A stretch of 64,000 bases of DNA from UBA5066 sp048500275 (GCA_048500275.1 JASNYI010000001.1:186001-250000); one strand, 5' to 3'. Positions 50,236 through 59,364 are shown, numbered from the stretch's first letter. Numbers and translations are program-made. Notes: generated from the sequence alone by a model not told the origin.

Positions 50236-51666
50236 TCAGTTCGTGGCGGCCGGGCCCTGCCCGGACGGCTCGACGGGCGGCGTCTCCGGCTGGTTCCAGC
50301 CGCCGCCGAGGGCCCGGTACAGCCGCACGACGGCGACGCGCTGGTCGCGCAGCGCCTGCGCGTAGGCCAGTTCGCCGCTGAAGAGCTCCCGCTGGGCGTC
50401 GAGGACCTCGAAGTAGGGCGAGACGCCCCCGTCGAAGCGGACGAGGGCCAGGTTCTCTGCCTCCCGAAGCGCTTCCACGTTCTTCCGTTGCGCGGTGACG
50501 ATCCGGGTGGTCGCCTGGATCGCGTGGAGCGACGTGGCGACGTCTCCGAACGCGGCGAGGGCGGCCTTCTCGTAGCCGAGTCGGGCCTGCTCCCAGCGGG
50601 CCTTCGTGGCCTCGAGGTTCCGGCGGAGCCTTCCTCCCTGGAAGATCGGCGCGAGGAGCCCGGCGCCGGCGTTCCAGACGAAGGAGCCGGACTTCAGGAG
50701 GTCCGAGAGGTCGCCGCTCTGGAGGCCCAGAGCTCCCGTGAGCGAGAGCTGCGGGAAGAGGCTCGCCTCGGCGACGCCCACCTGGGCGTTCGCGGCCCGG
50801 AGCGCCTGCTCGGCCTGCCGCACGTCGGGGCGCCGCTCGAGGAGCGCCGACGGGAGTCCCGCGGGGACCTCGAGGACCGGGATGTCGCCGATCGGGTTTC
50901 CCCGCTCGATCGGACCGGGGGCCCGGCCGAGGAGGAGGCAGAGGAGGTTCTCCTGCGCGTGGATGGCCTGCTCGAGCTCGGGGATCGACGCCTCCGTCTG
51001 GGCGACGGCCGACGCCGACTGCATCGACTCGAGCTTGTTGCTGACGCCTCCGAGGAGCCGCTTGTCGACGAGGTCGAACGAGGCCTTCCGGCTCTCGAGC
51101 GTCCTCTTCGCGGTCTCCAGCTGCATGTCGAGCGCGCGGAGCTGCAGGTAGGCCGTCGCCACGTCGGAGACGAGCGAGAGGTAGACGCCGCGCCGGGCCT
51201 CCTCCGTGGCGAGATACTGTGCGGCCGTCGCCTCGTTGGTCCTGCGGAGCCGGCCCCAGAGGTCGATCTCCCAGGAGACGGCGGCACTGAGGTCGAAGAC
51301 GCTTCTCGTCTCGCCGCCGAATCCGTCCGCCAGCGTCTCCGAGCTCCGGCTCCGGGAAGCCCCGGCGCCGGCGTTCACCGTCGGCCAGAGCGGGTTGATG
51401 CCGGCGAGGGCCCTGAACTCCTCGACGCGGGCTGCAGCGATCTTCAGGTCCTGGTTCCTCTCGACCGCCTCGGCGACGAGCTTCTTCAGTACGGGGTCGG
51501 TCGTCGCGTCCCACCAGGCGAGGTCGGCGAGCGAAGCCTCGGAGGCCGGGCCTTCCAGGCCACGGTGGTTCTCCGGGACGACGAGCTCGGGCCTCTGGTA
51601 GTCGGGGCCGAGGGAACAGCCCGAGAGGACCGCACCGAGGAGGACGGGAGCGATGAGCTGTTTCAT
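50236..51666 (-). CDS. RND efflux outer-membrane factor lipoprotein (OprM/NodT type)
   Basis: 476 residues. A lipoprotein signal with lipobox LSGCSLGPDYQRPELV places Cys16 as the lipidated residue. The two-repeat TolC-like helical barrel is shown by LAWWDATTDPVLKKLVAEA, EIDLWGRLRR (OMF signature) and, in the second half, LSLTGALGLQSGDL and GPIERGNPIGDIP. It ends with YRALGGGWNQ. It forms the outer-membrane exit of the pump encoded upstream, from which it is separated by 2 bp. Confidence 0.92.
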   Translation of the reverse strand: MKQLIAPVLLGAVLSGCSLGPDYQRPELVVPENHRGLEGPASEASLADLAWWDATTDPVLKKLVAEAVERNQDLKIAAARVEEFRALAGINPLWPTVNAGAGASRSRSSETLADGFGGETRSVFDLSAAVSWEIDLWGRLRRTNEATAAQYLATEEARRGVYLSLVSDVATAYLQLRALDMQLETAKRTLESRKASFDLVDKRLLGGVSNKLESMQSASAVAQTEASIPELEQAIHAQENLLCLLLGRAPGPIERGNPIGDIPVLEVPAGLPSALLERRPDVRQAEQALRAANAQVGVAEASLFPQLSLTGALGLQSGDLSDLLKSGSFVWNAGAGLLAPIFQGGRLRRNLEATKARWEQARLGYEKAALAAFGDVATSLHAIQATTRIVTAQRKNVEALREAENLALVRFDGGVSPYFEVLDAQRELFSGELAYAQALRDQRVAVVRLYRALGGGWNQPETPPVEPSGQGPAATN

Positions 51667-51668
51667 GT

Positions 51669-54600
51669 TCAGTGCCCTCCCCCGACCGTCGGAACGGGTG
51701 AGGTCTTCAGTGCGGCCGTCGGGTCTTCGGGACCGTGCTTCTTCCCGGCGAACTTCTCGACGAGGACGAAGAGGACCGGGACGAGGAGGACGCCCAGGAG
51801 CGTGGCGATGGCCATCCCGGAAAAGACCGCCATGCCCATGACCTTCCGCGACTCCGCTCCTGCTCCCGACGCCCTCACGAGCGGGAGGACGCCGAGGATG
51901 AACGCGAACGCCGTCATGAGGATCGGACGGAAGCGGAGCTTCGCGGCGTCGAGCGCCGCCGTCACCGCGTCCATCCCCTTCTTCTCGACGTTCTCCTTGG
52001 CGAACTCGACGATCAGGATCGCGTTCTTCGCCGCGAGGCCGACGAGCATGATGAGGCCGATCTGCGCGAAGACGTTGCTGACGTAGCTGTTGCCGAAGAC
52101 GTCCGGGAGGAGGTTCCGCGCGGCCCAGAGACCGAAGAAGGCGCCGAACGCGGCGAACGGCGTCCCGAGGAGGACGCTGAAAGGCATCGCCCAGCTCTCG
52201 TACTGCGCCGCGAGGATGAGGAAGACGAAGACGATCGCGAAGACGAAGACGACGCCGGCCGTCCCGGCGGCCGCCTTCTCCTGGTACGACATGTTCGACC
52301 AGTCGTAGCCCCATCCGGAAGGAAGAACCGCCGCGGCGGTCTCCTCGAGAGCCTTCAGCGCCTGGTCGGAGCTGTAGCCCGCGGCGGGGACGCCGCTCAG
52401 CTCCGCCGCCCGGTAGAGGTTGAACCGGGTCGTGAAGTCGGGCCCCGAGACCTCCTTCGTCCTCACGAGCGTGTCGAGCGGGACCATCTGCCCGTCGCCG
52501 CTCCTCACGAAGAAGAGCCCGAGCGACTTCGCCGAGCTGCGGTACTCGGGCTCGGCCTGCATGAAGACCTTGTAGACGCGGCCGAAGCGGTTGAAGTCGT
52601 TGATGTACGCGCTCCCGAGGAGCGCCCCGAGCGTCCCGTTGACGTCGGAGATCGGGACACCGAGCGTCAGCGCCTTCTGCCGGTCGATGTCCGCGTAGAC
52701 CTGCGGGACCGTCGCGCGGTAGACGCCCGAGATGCGTCCGATCTCCGGCCGCTTCTTCGCCTCGGCGATGAACGTCTTCATCATCGCGTCGAGGTCGGCG
52801 GGCGACCGGCCTGCGCGGTCCTGGAGCATGAACGTGAAGCCCGAGCCGCTCCCGAGGCCGGTGATCGGCGGCGGAGCGAAGGCGAAGACCTGCGCCTGCG
52901 GGATCTGCTTGTAGTACTCGAGGTTCAGCAGCTTCATCGCGATGTCGACGCGCTGCTTCACGTCCTCGCGGTCGTGCCAGGGCTTTGCCTTCACGAAGAT
53001 GAAACCCGTGTTCGGCGCCATCGACCCGGTCAGGAGGCTGAACCCGGTGATCGTCGTGACGCTCTCGATGGCGGGGTTCGCGAGCGTGATCTGCTCGACT
53101 TTCTTCAGCACCTCGTCCGTCCGCTCGAGCGAGGCGGCGTCGGGGAGCTGGCAGTTGACCATGAAGTAGCCGTTGTCCTCGTCGGGGAGGAACCCCGTCG
53201 GGAGGCTCTTGACGAGCCCCACCGTCAGGGCGATCAGGATCCCGATGAAGATCACGCTGCGGAGGCTCTTCCTGATCAGGATCGCGGCGAACGACGTGTA
53301 GCCGTCCGTGAACCTCCCGAAGACCCTGTTGAACCAGTTGTAGAACGGGTCGAGGAACGACTTCGACTCGGCCTTGGGCTTCAGGAGCATGGCCGCGAGG
53401 GCCGGGCTGAGGGTGAGGGCGTTGAAGGCCGAGATGCAGACCGAGATCGCGATGGTGACCGCGAACTGCTGGTAGAGCCGCCCGGTGATGCCGCCCATGA
53501 AGGCGACCGGGACGAAGACGGCCGAGAGGACGAGCGCGATCGCGACGACCGGGCCCGAGACCTCTTCCATGGCCTTCAGCGTCGCGGCCTTGGGGTCCAT
53601 CCCGTGCTCGATGTGGTGCATGACCGCCTCGACGACGACGATCGCGTCGTCGACGACGATGCCGATGGCGAGGACGAGCCCGAGGAGCGAGAGGACGTTC
53701 ACCGAGAAGCCGAGGATCGGGAAGACGGCGAACGTCGCGATCAGCGACACCGGCACGGTGAGGAGCGGGATGAGCGTCGCCCGCCAGTTCTGCAGGAAGA
53801 CGAAGACGACGAGGATGACGAGGAGGACCGCCTCGAAGAGGGTGTGGATGATCTCGGTGATCCCCTCGGAGATCGCCTCGGTCGTGTCGAGCGACATCGT
53901 CCAGGCGAGGTCCTTGGGGAACGTCGGCTCGATCTTCTCCATCGTCTTCTTGACGGCGTCACGGACGGCGAGCGCGTTCGACCCGGGCGACTGGTAGACG
54001 CCGAGGACCGCGGAGGGCTTCCCGTTGAGGCGTCCCCGCTGGTTGTAGAGGAGCGACCCCAGCTCGATCCGGGCGACGTCGCGCAGGAAGACCTGCGACC
54101 CGTCGGGGTTCGAGCGGACGATGATGCCGCCGAACTCCTCGCCGCTCAGGAGCCGCCCCTGCGTCTTCACCGTGTAGGTGAACTGCGTACCCGGGACGGA
54201 CGGCTCGCCGCCGATCTGACCCGCCGGGCTCAGCGTGTTCTGCTGCTTGATGGCGTTCTGAAGGTCCATCACGGTCAGGCCGAGCTTCGCGAGCCGGTCC
54301 GGCCGGACCCAGATCCGCATCGCGTAGTCGGAGCCGCCGAAGAGGATGACGTCGCCGACGCCCCGGATCCGCTTGATCTGGTCCGTGATGTTGATCGCCA
54401 CGTAGTTCGACATGAAGACGCTGTCCCAGGTCCCGTTTGGCGACGTCAGCGCGACGAGAACGAGCGGGAACGAGAGCGACTTCTTGACCGTGACGCCGTA
54501 CTCCTTGACGGACTGCGGCATGAACGCGTTCGACTGCGCCTGGCGGTTCTGGACGAGGACGTTCGACATGTCGAGGTCGGAGCCGACCTCGAACGAGACC

Positions 54601-54872
54601 TCGGTCTTCAGCGTACCGTCGTTGGCGTTCGTCGACTTGATGTAGAGCATGTTCTCGACGCCGTTGACCTGCTGCTCGATCGGCGCCGCGACAGCCTGCT
54701 CGACGTCGACCGCGCTCGCGCCAGTGAACGTCGTCGTGATCTGGATGAGCGGGGGCGTGATCTCGGGGTACTGGGCGATCGGAAGCCCCTTGAGAGCGAC
54801 CGCGCCGACGATGACCATGACGATCGAGATGACGATCGCCACGATCGGCCGGTTGACGAAGAACTTCGCCAT
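51669..54872 (-). CDS. RND multidrug efflux permease (HAE1/AcrB type)
   Basis: 1067 residues with the standard 12-TM RND layout. It opens MAKFFVNRPIVAIVISIVM. The proton-relay helix is GIVVDDAIVVVEAVMHHIE (Asp-Asp), followed by SALVLS-type APVFVPVAFMGG-like sequence in TM5-TM6. The C-terminal GLAAKNAILIVEFAKENVEKKG carries the conserved Lys. Two large periplasmic loops are present. It should export hydrophobic drugs, solvents or bile-type compounds with the adaptor and outer-membrane factor encoded on either side. Confidence 0.95.
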   Translation of the reverse strand: MAKFFVNRPIVAIVISIVMVIVGAVALKGLPIAQYPEITPPLIQITTTFTGASAVDVEQAVAAPIEQQVNGVENMLYIKSTNANDGTLKTEVSFEVGSDLDMSNVLVQNRQAQSNAFMPQSVKEYGVTVKKSLSFPLVLVALTSPNGTWDSVFMSNYVAINITDQIKRIRGVGDVILFGGSDYAMRIWVRPDRLAKLGLTVMDLQNAIKQQNTLSPAGQIGGEPSVPGTQFTYTVKTQGRLLSGEEFGGIIVRSNPDGSQVFLRDVARIELGSLLYNQRGRLNGKPSAVLGVYQSPGSNALAVRDAVKKTMEKIEPTFPKDLAWTMSLDTTEAISEGITEIIHTLFEAVLLVILVVFVFLQNWRATLIPLLTVPVSLIATFAVFPILGFSVNVLSLLGLVLAIGIVVDDAIVVVEAVMHHIEHGMDPKAATLKAMEEVSGPVVAIALVLSAVFVPVAFMGGITGRLYQQFAVTIAISVCISAFNALTLSPALAAMLLKPKAESKSFLDPFYNWFNRVFGRFTDGYTSFAAILIRKSLRSVIFIGILIALTVGLVKSLPTGFLPDEDNGYFMVNCQLPDAASLERTDEVLKKVEQITLANPAIESVTTITGFSLLTGSMAPNTGFIFVKAKPWHDREDVKQRVDIAMKLLNLEYYKQIPQAQVFAFAPPPITGLGSGSGFTFMLQDRAGRSPADLDAMMKTFIAEAKKRPEIGRISGVYRATVPQVYADIDRQKALTLGVPISDVNGTLGALLGSAYINDFNRFGRVYKVFMQAEPEYRSSAKSLGLFFVRSGDGQMVPLDTLVRTKEVSGPDFTTRFNLYRAAELSGVPAAGYSSDQALKALEETAAAVLPSGWGYDWSNMSYQEKAAAGTAGVVFVFAIVFVFLILAAQYESWAMPFSVLLGTPFAAFGAFFGLWAARNLLPDVFGNSYVSNVFAQIGLIMLVGLAAKNAILIVEFAKENVEKKGMDAVTAALDAAKLRFRPILMTAFAFILGVLPLVRASGAGAESRKVMGMAVFSGMAIATLLGVLLVPVLFVLVEKFAGKKHGPEDPTAALKTSPVPTVGGGH

Positions 54873-54875
54873 GGC

Positions 54876-56099
54876 CTACTTCCCCGAGGGCTTCAGAGCT
54901 TCGGCCCCCTCCGCCGGCGCGGACGACGGTGCGGCTGCTTCAGACCGGGCTTCCTCGACCGGCTTCGGCTTGACCTCGCCGCCCGGCTTGACCTGCTGGA
55001 GGCCTTCGACGACGACCGTCTCGCCGGCCGCGAGCCCCTCGGAGACGACCCAGAGCTCCCCGGTACGGGGGCCCATCTTCACCGTGCGGATCTCGGCCTT
55101 GTTCCCCTCGCCGACGACGACGACCTGGAACACGCCCTGCAGCTCGGACACGGCCTTCTGCGGGACGCAGACGGCGCCCGAGAGCGTCTCCGAGACGAAC
55201 TGGAGACGCCCGTACTGCCCGGGCCTGAGCACCCGGCTCGGGTTCGGGAAGAGGAGCCGGATGGCGAGGGTCCCCGTCCTCGCGTCGACGGAGCGCTGGA
55301 CGGCGTCGAGCGTCCCCTTCTCGGAGTAGACCGTGCCGTCGGCGAGGATGAGGTCGGCCTTGCGCCCGGCCTGCCCGGGCCGCCGGCCCTCGACGGCCGC
55401 CTTCTCGGCGAACTTCAGGTAGTCGGCCTCCGTGATGCCCGCCTGGAAGTAGATCGGGTCGATGACCGAGATCGTCGTCAGGAGGGTCGACTCGCCCCGG
55501 CCGACGAGGTTCCCGGGCTTGACCTTCGAGAGGTCGGCGAGGCCCGAGATCGGCGCCTTGATCGTCGTGTACCCGAGGTTGAGCTGGGCGCTCTCCAGCG
55601 ACGACCTCGCCGCGTCGAGCTGGGCCGCCGCGGCGTCGCGGGTCGAGACGGCGTTGTCGTAGTCACGCCGGCTGACGGCCTGCTGCTCGGCGAGGGGCTT
55701 CAGGCGGGAGACCTCGGTCTCGGCCTGACCGAGCTTCGCCTGGGCCGTCGCGACCTGCGCCTTCGCCTGGGCGACGATCGCCTCGAACGGCTTCGGGTCG
55801 ATCTGGTAGAGGAGGTCGCCCGCCCTGACGAAATCGCCCTCGCGGAAGCTGACGGAGTCGAGGTAGCCCTCCACGCGTGCGCGGATCTCGACGTCCTTCG
55901 AGCCAGCCGTCTGCCCGACGAGCTCCATCGTCACCGGCACGTCCTTCGCAACGGCCTGCGTGACCCAGACCTCGGGGGCCGGGAGGACCATCGCCTCCTT
56001 CTTCTTGCAACCGGCTCCGGCCAGGGAGAGTACGGTGACCAGCGCTGCGGTCAGGAGGGCCGGCACACGGTGACGGCGACCAGTCGGTTGAACGTACAT
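54876..56099 (-). CDS. RND efflux periplasmic adaptor (AcrA/MexA type)
   Basis: 407 residues. An N-terminal lipoprotein-like signal (ALVTVLSLAGAGCKKKE, Cys near 31) is followed by the lipoyl/hairpin core: PVTMELVGQTAGSKDVEIRARVEGYL, FREGDFVRAGDLLYQIDP, the coiled-coil AKAQVATAQAKLGQAETEVSRL, and APISGLADLSKV. A beta-barrel domain follows, and the C-terminal GLAAGETVVVEGLQQVKPG. An Ala/Pro-rich tail of about 35 residues is longer than usual. A promoter for the three-gene operon should lie in 56100-56271. GGGAGG stands 11 bases before the ATG. Confidence 0.93.
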   Translation of the reverse strand: MYVQPTGRRHRVPALLTAALVTVLSLAGAGCKKKEAMVLPAPEVWVTQAVAKDVPVTMELVGQTAGSKDVEIRARVEGYLDSVSFREGDFVRAGDLLYQIDPKPFEAIVAQAKAQVATAQAKLGQAETEVSRLKPLAEQQAVSRRDYDNAVSTRDAAAAQLDAARSSLESAQLNLGYTTIKAPISGLADLSKVKPGNLVGRGESTLLTTISVIDPIYFQAGITEADYLKFAEKAAVEGRRPGQAGRKADLILADGTVYSEKGTLDAVQRSVDARTGTLAIRLLFPNPSRVLRPGQYGRLQFVSETLSGAVCVPQKAVSELQGVFQVVVVGEGNKAEIRTVKMGPRTGELWVVSEGLAAGETVVVEGLQQVKPGGEVKPKPVEEARSEAAAPSSAPAEGAEALKPSGK

Positions 56100-56271
56100 C
56101 GGATCACAACCTCCCGGGCCGATCCGGCCCGCTGAATCATCGTTCCAGAGCGAGGTCCTCTCGCCATTTCCACAGGAAAACCCGAAGCATTCTATGCCGA
56201 CGCCTGGGGGGTCCGACCTGCCCGAAAGGGACGGTTTTCGCCGTTCACGGAGGCCCCCGGGCTTCGCGGGA

Positions 56272-56460
56272 TCAGCCCGTTGGAACGGCGACCCCGCGGA
56301 GGACGCTTTCGGGGACCCGGGCGATTTCCCGGCCCGACTCGTCCCGGACGACGAGGAGACCGTTCTCGTCGATCTCCCGAACGCAGCCGAGAACGGAGAA
56401 GACGCCGGCGTCGGCTTCCCCGATCGTCAGGCCCGTGTGCCGCGCGATTCGGCGCGCCAC
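56272..56460 (-). CDS. Small hypothetical protein
   Basis: 62 residues from a GTG at 56460; the frame is open further upstream but lacks a start codon before the HicA remnant. The sequence alternates beta-type strands and charged turns (SVLGCVREIDENGLLVVRDESGREIARVPESV), suggesting a small beta-barrel. No family was recognised. It lies directly downstream of the HicAB remnant in a decayed region, so it may be a leftover fragment. Confidence 0.4.
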   Translation of the reverse strand: MARRIARHTGLTIGEADAGVFSVLGCVREIDENGLLVVRDESGREIARVPESVLRGVAVPTG

Positions 56461-56518
56461 GACGCGCCCGGCCTCCTCCCAGTCGGCGATCCGCTTCAGC
56501 GCCGCAGGCCCTTCGGTC

Positions 56519-56650
56519 TCAGCGGCCTGCTGCGAGAAGCTCGTCGGGCGTCGACCCGACGTCCCGCGCGATCTGACGGAAGAGGACGAATCCGAGGCGC
56601 TCGAGGAGCCGTTCGACCTCCCGCGGCTCCAGCACGGGAAGGGGCGTCAC
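56519..56650 (-). pseudogene. hicA: HicA-like toxin with internal deletion
   Basis: 43 codons from a GTG three bases after the HicB stop. The start (LEPREVERLLERLGFVLFRQ) is the N-terminus of HicA. The end (RQIARDVGSTPDELLAAG) is the HicA C-terminal helix. The middle, including the GSHxxY segment with the catalytic His, is missing; HicA is normally about 60-85 residues. It should therefore be inactive. The joint falls where both parts share Arg-Gln, as expected for a deletion. Confidence 0.6.
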
Positions 56651-56652
56651 GA

Positions 56653-56862
56653 TCAGGCGACCTGGACGGTGTAGACGCCGACGAGCTCGGTGGTGAGCTT
56701 CGGGTCGCCGTCTTCGAGCAGGAGCTCCAGGACCTCCCGGAGGTTTCGATGCAGCTCGTCGAGCGTCTCGCCCTGCGAGTGAGCACCGGCGAAGCCGGGC
56801 ACCCAGCCCACGAAGAGCCCGGTGTCGGGGCACCTTTCGACGACGGCGGGGAAGGACCTCAT
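56653..56862 (-). CDS. hicB: HicB-like antitoxin
   Basis: 69 residues from the ATG at 56862. MRSFPAVVERCPDTGLFVGW, then PGFAGAHSQGETLDELHRNL and REVLELLLEDGDP, match the HicB partial-RNase-H-fold antitoxin family. There is no strong ribosome-binding site. The frame is open without interruption into the upstream nuclease fragment, so a fused product from 57369 is possible. A C-terminal DNA-binding domain is absent, as in short HicB forms. Confidence 0.75.
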   Translation of the reverse strand: MRSFPAVVERCPDTGLFVGWVPGFAGAHSQGETLDELHRNLREVLELLLEDGDPKLTTELVGVYTVQVA

Positions 56863-57369
56863 GGGGACATTCTTCGCGTCGCGCTCCACGGGACCCGGCT
56901 GCGCTCGGGGCGCGGTGGCGGCCTGCCAGTGGCGGCCGTCGGGGGCGTCGGAGGAGGCGAAGAGGTCGATCGCGTGGCCGATGTCGACGACGAGGAGGAA
57001 CGGCGGCGGGGCGTCGAGCGTCTCGACGTAGCGATTCGTCTGGCCGAGCGCGTCGGACATCATGGCGTGCCAGGCGTTCGTCCCGCGACGGGTCCGGCCG
57101 ACCTTCGTCGTGTTCGACGCCTGCTTGACCTCCAGCAGGAAGCGGCCCTCCCGATAGAGGTCGATCTTCCCGATCGTCGGCTTCCCCGCGGCGTGGAGGA
57201 GGACGGCCGGCTTCTCGTAGACGTAGGCGTCCTTCTCGGGGTCGCCTGCCGCCGGGTCGGGGCGTGACACGCCGATGAGGTCGCAGAGGCCAATCAGGAA
57301 CGGGTCCTCGTTGGCCCGTTCTCCCCCCTCGTTCCCGAGCCAGCGGGCGTGGAAGGCGGCGATGTCCAT
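56863..57369 (-). pseudogene. Truncated MmeI-like restriction enzyme N-terminus (nuclease domain only)
   Basis: About 169 codons from the ATG at 57369. The opening AFHARWLGNEGGERANEDPF and the nuclease core GKIDLYREGRFLLEVKQ (Asp ... Glu-x-Lys) match the N-terminal DExK domain of MmeI-type restriction-methylation proteins. These normally continue for 700 or more residues with methyltransferase and specificity domains. Here the chain stops being MmeI-like after DGRHWQAATAPRA and runs in frame into HicB. The methyltransferase is lost, so restriction activity is not expected. Confidence 0.6.
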
Positions 57370-57450
57370 GAAAGGCGCGGAGGCGCGGGGAAGGGGTAGC
57401 AGAGGGAACCGGAGGCGGGCACCAGCCGCCCGTCGCGCTACGATGGCAGC

Positions 57451-57753
57451 GTGACGCCGGTTCCCCGAGAGCTTCGCTGGCTTCTGTGGGATCTCGACGC
57501 CGACCAGGTCGACGTCGACGAGTGCGCCTCCGCGGTCCTCGGGAGGGTCCTCGAACACGGCCGCCTTGCCGACGTCCGGATGGTGCTCGAGCTCTACGGC
57601 AGGGAGCGCGTCCTCCACTTCTTTCGGGAGGGCGACCACCCGGTCGTCTCCGAGCGGACTCGCGCCTTCTGGCACGCATTCTTCGGAGCAGAGGAAGCAT
57701 GGCCGACACGTCCCGACTTCCGGAACCGCAGCGCCGCGCCCTGGATCGGCTGA
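57451..57753 (+). CDS. DUF6922-type partner protein of an AbiEii-like toxin
   Basis: 100 residues from a GTG at 57451. LRWLLWDLDADQVDVDE near the N-terminus and the later RMVLELYGRERVLHFFRE fit the DUF6922 family, found almost always directly before nucleotidyltransferase toxin-like genes. It overlaps the next gene by 55 bp. It is likely to be the antitoxin or regulator of the pair. Confidence 0.7.
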   Translation: MTPVPRELRWLLWDLDADQVDVDECASAVLGRVLEHGRLADVRMVLELYGRERVLHFFREGDHPVVSERTRAFWHAFFGAEEAWPTRPDFRNRSAAPWIG

Positions 57754-58349
57754 AGGCCGTCCCGACGATGGCGGAGTTCTACCTGGCCGGAGGCACGGCC
57801 ATCGCCGTTCACCTCGGTCATCGGATCTCCCGGGACCTCGACTTTTTCAGCGTGAGGCCCGATGTGGACCTCGAGGCGGTGAAGGAGGCCGTTCGGCGGG
57901 CGTTCGACGAGGCCGAGACGGTGGCGCAGACGGACGCCGCCGTGCAGCTTCTCTGCGATGGTGCCCCGATCGACCTCGTCCGGTACCCGTATCCGCCGCT
58001 CCGCTCCATCGAGCGCACTTCCGACGGAATCGCCGTGGCGGCGCTCCTGGACCTCGCCACGATGAAGCTGGCGGCCCTCTCGCGCCGGGGCCTCCGCCGC
58101 GACTTCTGGGATCTCTCCGAGATCGTCCGCCGCGGGGGCGTGCCGCTCGAACAGGCGTGCCGGGCCTACCGCCAGCGCTACGGCGTCGCGGAGGCGGACC
58201 TGTACCACGTCCTCCGCTCCCTGACCTGGTTCGAAGACGCCGAGAGAGACCCCGCGTACCCGGCGGGCCTGGCGGAGACCGCGTGGCGCGAGATCAAGGC
58301 GTTCTTCCTTCGAGAAGCGCCTGGGCTGATGTCGACAGATTTTGGCTAG
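57699..58349 (+). CDS. AbiEii/AbiGii-family nucleotidyltransferase toxin-like protein
   Basis: 216 residues from the ATG at 57699. The core AEFYLAGGTAIAVHLGHRISRDLDFFSV (Gly-Gly and Asp-x-Asp-like RDLDFF), the acidic APIDLVRYPYPP and LLDLATMKLAALSRRGLRRDFWDL are typical of the AbiEii/AbiGii group. It is coupled to the DUF6922-like gene. The active site seems complete, so the pair may still function even though its neighbours are degraded. Confidence 0.82.
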   Translation: MADTSRLPEPQRRALDRLKAVPTMAEFYLAGGTAIAVHLGHRISRDLDFFSVRPDVDLEAVKEAVRRAFDEAETVAQTDAAVQLLCDGAPIDLVRYPYPPLRSIERTSDGIAVAALLDLATMKLAALSRRGLRRDFWDLSEIVRRGGVPLEQACRAYRQRYGVAEADLYHVLRSLTWFEDAERDPAYPAGLAETAWREIKAFFLREAPGLMSTDFG

Positions 58350-58789
58350 GCTTCCCGGTCGAGCCCCAGCTCCCGTCGGATCAGGTCGAGGTCCAGCGGG
58401 GACGGGTTGCCGGGACTCGCCGCCTGGTGCCTCTCGAACTCCGCGAGGAGCGCCTCGACCGTCAGCCTTCCCTTCTCCGTCTTCACGAGCGGCCGCGGTC
58501 TGCGGTTCCCGAGGGAAGGGATGACCATGTCGCACCATGCGAGGGAATGGTCTCGCCCCATCTTCGCGAGGCACTCCCGGGCCCCGGCCTCCCAGACGTC
58601 CCAGCGGAGCGTCGTGAAGACGAGCTCGTGGCCCTCGGCGTTCCGGATGTCCGGCAGGTCCTCGTGAGGACCTGCCGCGCTTTCCTCGTTCATCATCCGT
58701 TCGAGAACCTCGTCGCCCAGGACGCCGCCCTTCCAGCGGCTCCGGAGGGTGATGCCGAGCTCCCGGACGAGCCTCTCGGCCACGCTCAC
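58346..58789 (-). CDS. Hypothetical protein, probably the larger part of a frameshifted gene
   Basis: 147 residues from a GTG at 58789 (VSVAERLVRELGITLRSRWK). It is probably a broken gene. In another frame, immediately upstream (58910 to about 58793), the DNA reads from an ATG as ALEPFLLALVDAEDTACLIH and TRNGLDIEDLRT, and joins this frame with a single-base change near 58795. The whole would be about 187 residues, with ELVFTTLRWDVWEAGARECL and MVIPSLGNRRPRPLVKTEKG. No family was recognised. The stop abuts the divergent AbiEii-like stop by 4 bp. Confidence 0.5.
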   Translation of the reverse strand: MSVAERLVRELGITLRSRWKGGVLGDEVLERMMNEESAAGPHEDLPDIRNAEGHELVFTTLRWDVWEAGARECLAKMGRDHSLAWCDMVIPSLGNRRPRPLVKTEKGRLTVEALLAEFERHQAASPGNPSPLDLDLIRRELGLDREA

Positions 58790-58986
58790 GGACTCCCGTC
58801 CGGAGGTCCTCGATGTCGAGCCCGTTCCGGGTCCTGTGGATGAGGCAGGCCGTGTCTTCGGCGTCGACGAGGGCGAGGAGGAACGGCTCGAGCGCGGCGT
58901 CTCCGCACACGCACTGCCGCGGGCGGCCAGTGGGAGAGGTCCCGGCCCGGTGGACCCCGGGCCGGGCAGGAGCGACCGACCGGGAG

Positions 58987-59364
58987 CTAGCGGCCCTTCA
59001 GGGCCTTGAGCTTCATCGCCTTGCCCGCGAGCGTCGAACTCCCTTCGAGGCCGTACGAGGTGCAGGTGACGACCCAGACGTTTCCGTTCTGCGGGTTCGT
59101 CAGGATCGCCCGGTTCCCGTCGATGCCACCGGGCATCAGGACCTTCCCCTTGTCCGTCGTCACGGTGATCTCCAGGTACGACCCGTCGTTCTTCTCGACC
59201 CTCAGCGTGCCCTTGCCGCCGATCGTCCCGTCCGCAGACGCGACCTCGAAGGCCATGGAGGTGCCCGCCTTGAGGACCTCGGCGCACTGGGCCGGAGCGG
59301 ACGGGGCGAACGCGAGGGCGCCGACGACGAGGACGGACGCGCCGATGAGGAACGGATGACGCAT
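58987..59364 (-). CDS. Small secreted protein of unknown function
   Basis: 125 residues from the ATG at 59364. A clear signal peptide (VLVVGALAFAPSAPAQ, cleavage about 25) is followed by a beta-rich mature chain (TSMAFEVASADGTIGGKGTL, SYLEITVTTDKGKVLMPGG) resembling small periplasmic barrels. It is divergent from the porin gene. Function is unknown. Confidence 0.65.
   Translation of the reverse strand: MRHPFLIGASVLVVGALAFAPSAPAQCAEVLKAGTSMAFEVASADGTIGGKGTLRVEKNDGSYLEITVTTDKGKVLMPGGIDGNRAILTNPQNGNVWVVTCTSYGLEGSSTLAGKAMKLKALKGR

Noticed and set aside
51735..56135. Long + strand frame across the RND pump genes
   Set aside because: Antisense to three conserved efflux genes; acidic low-complexity translation with no signal or domain.
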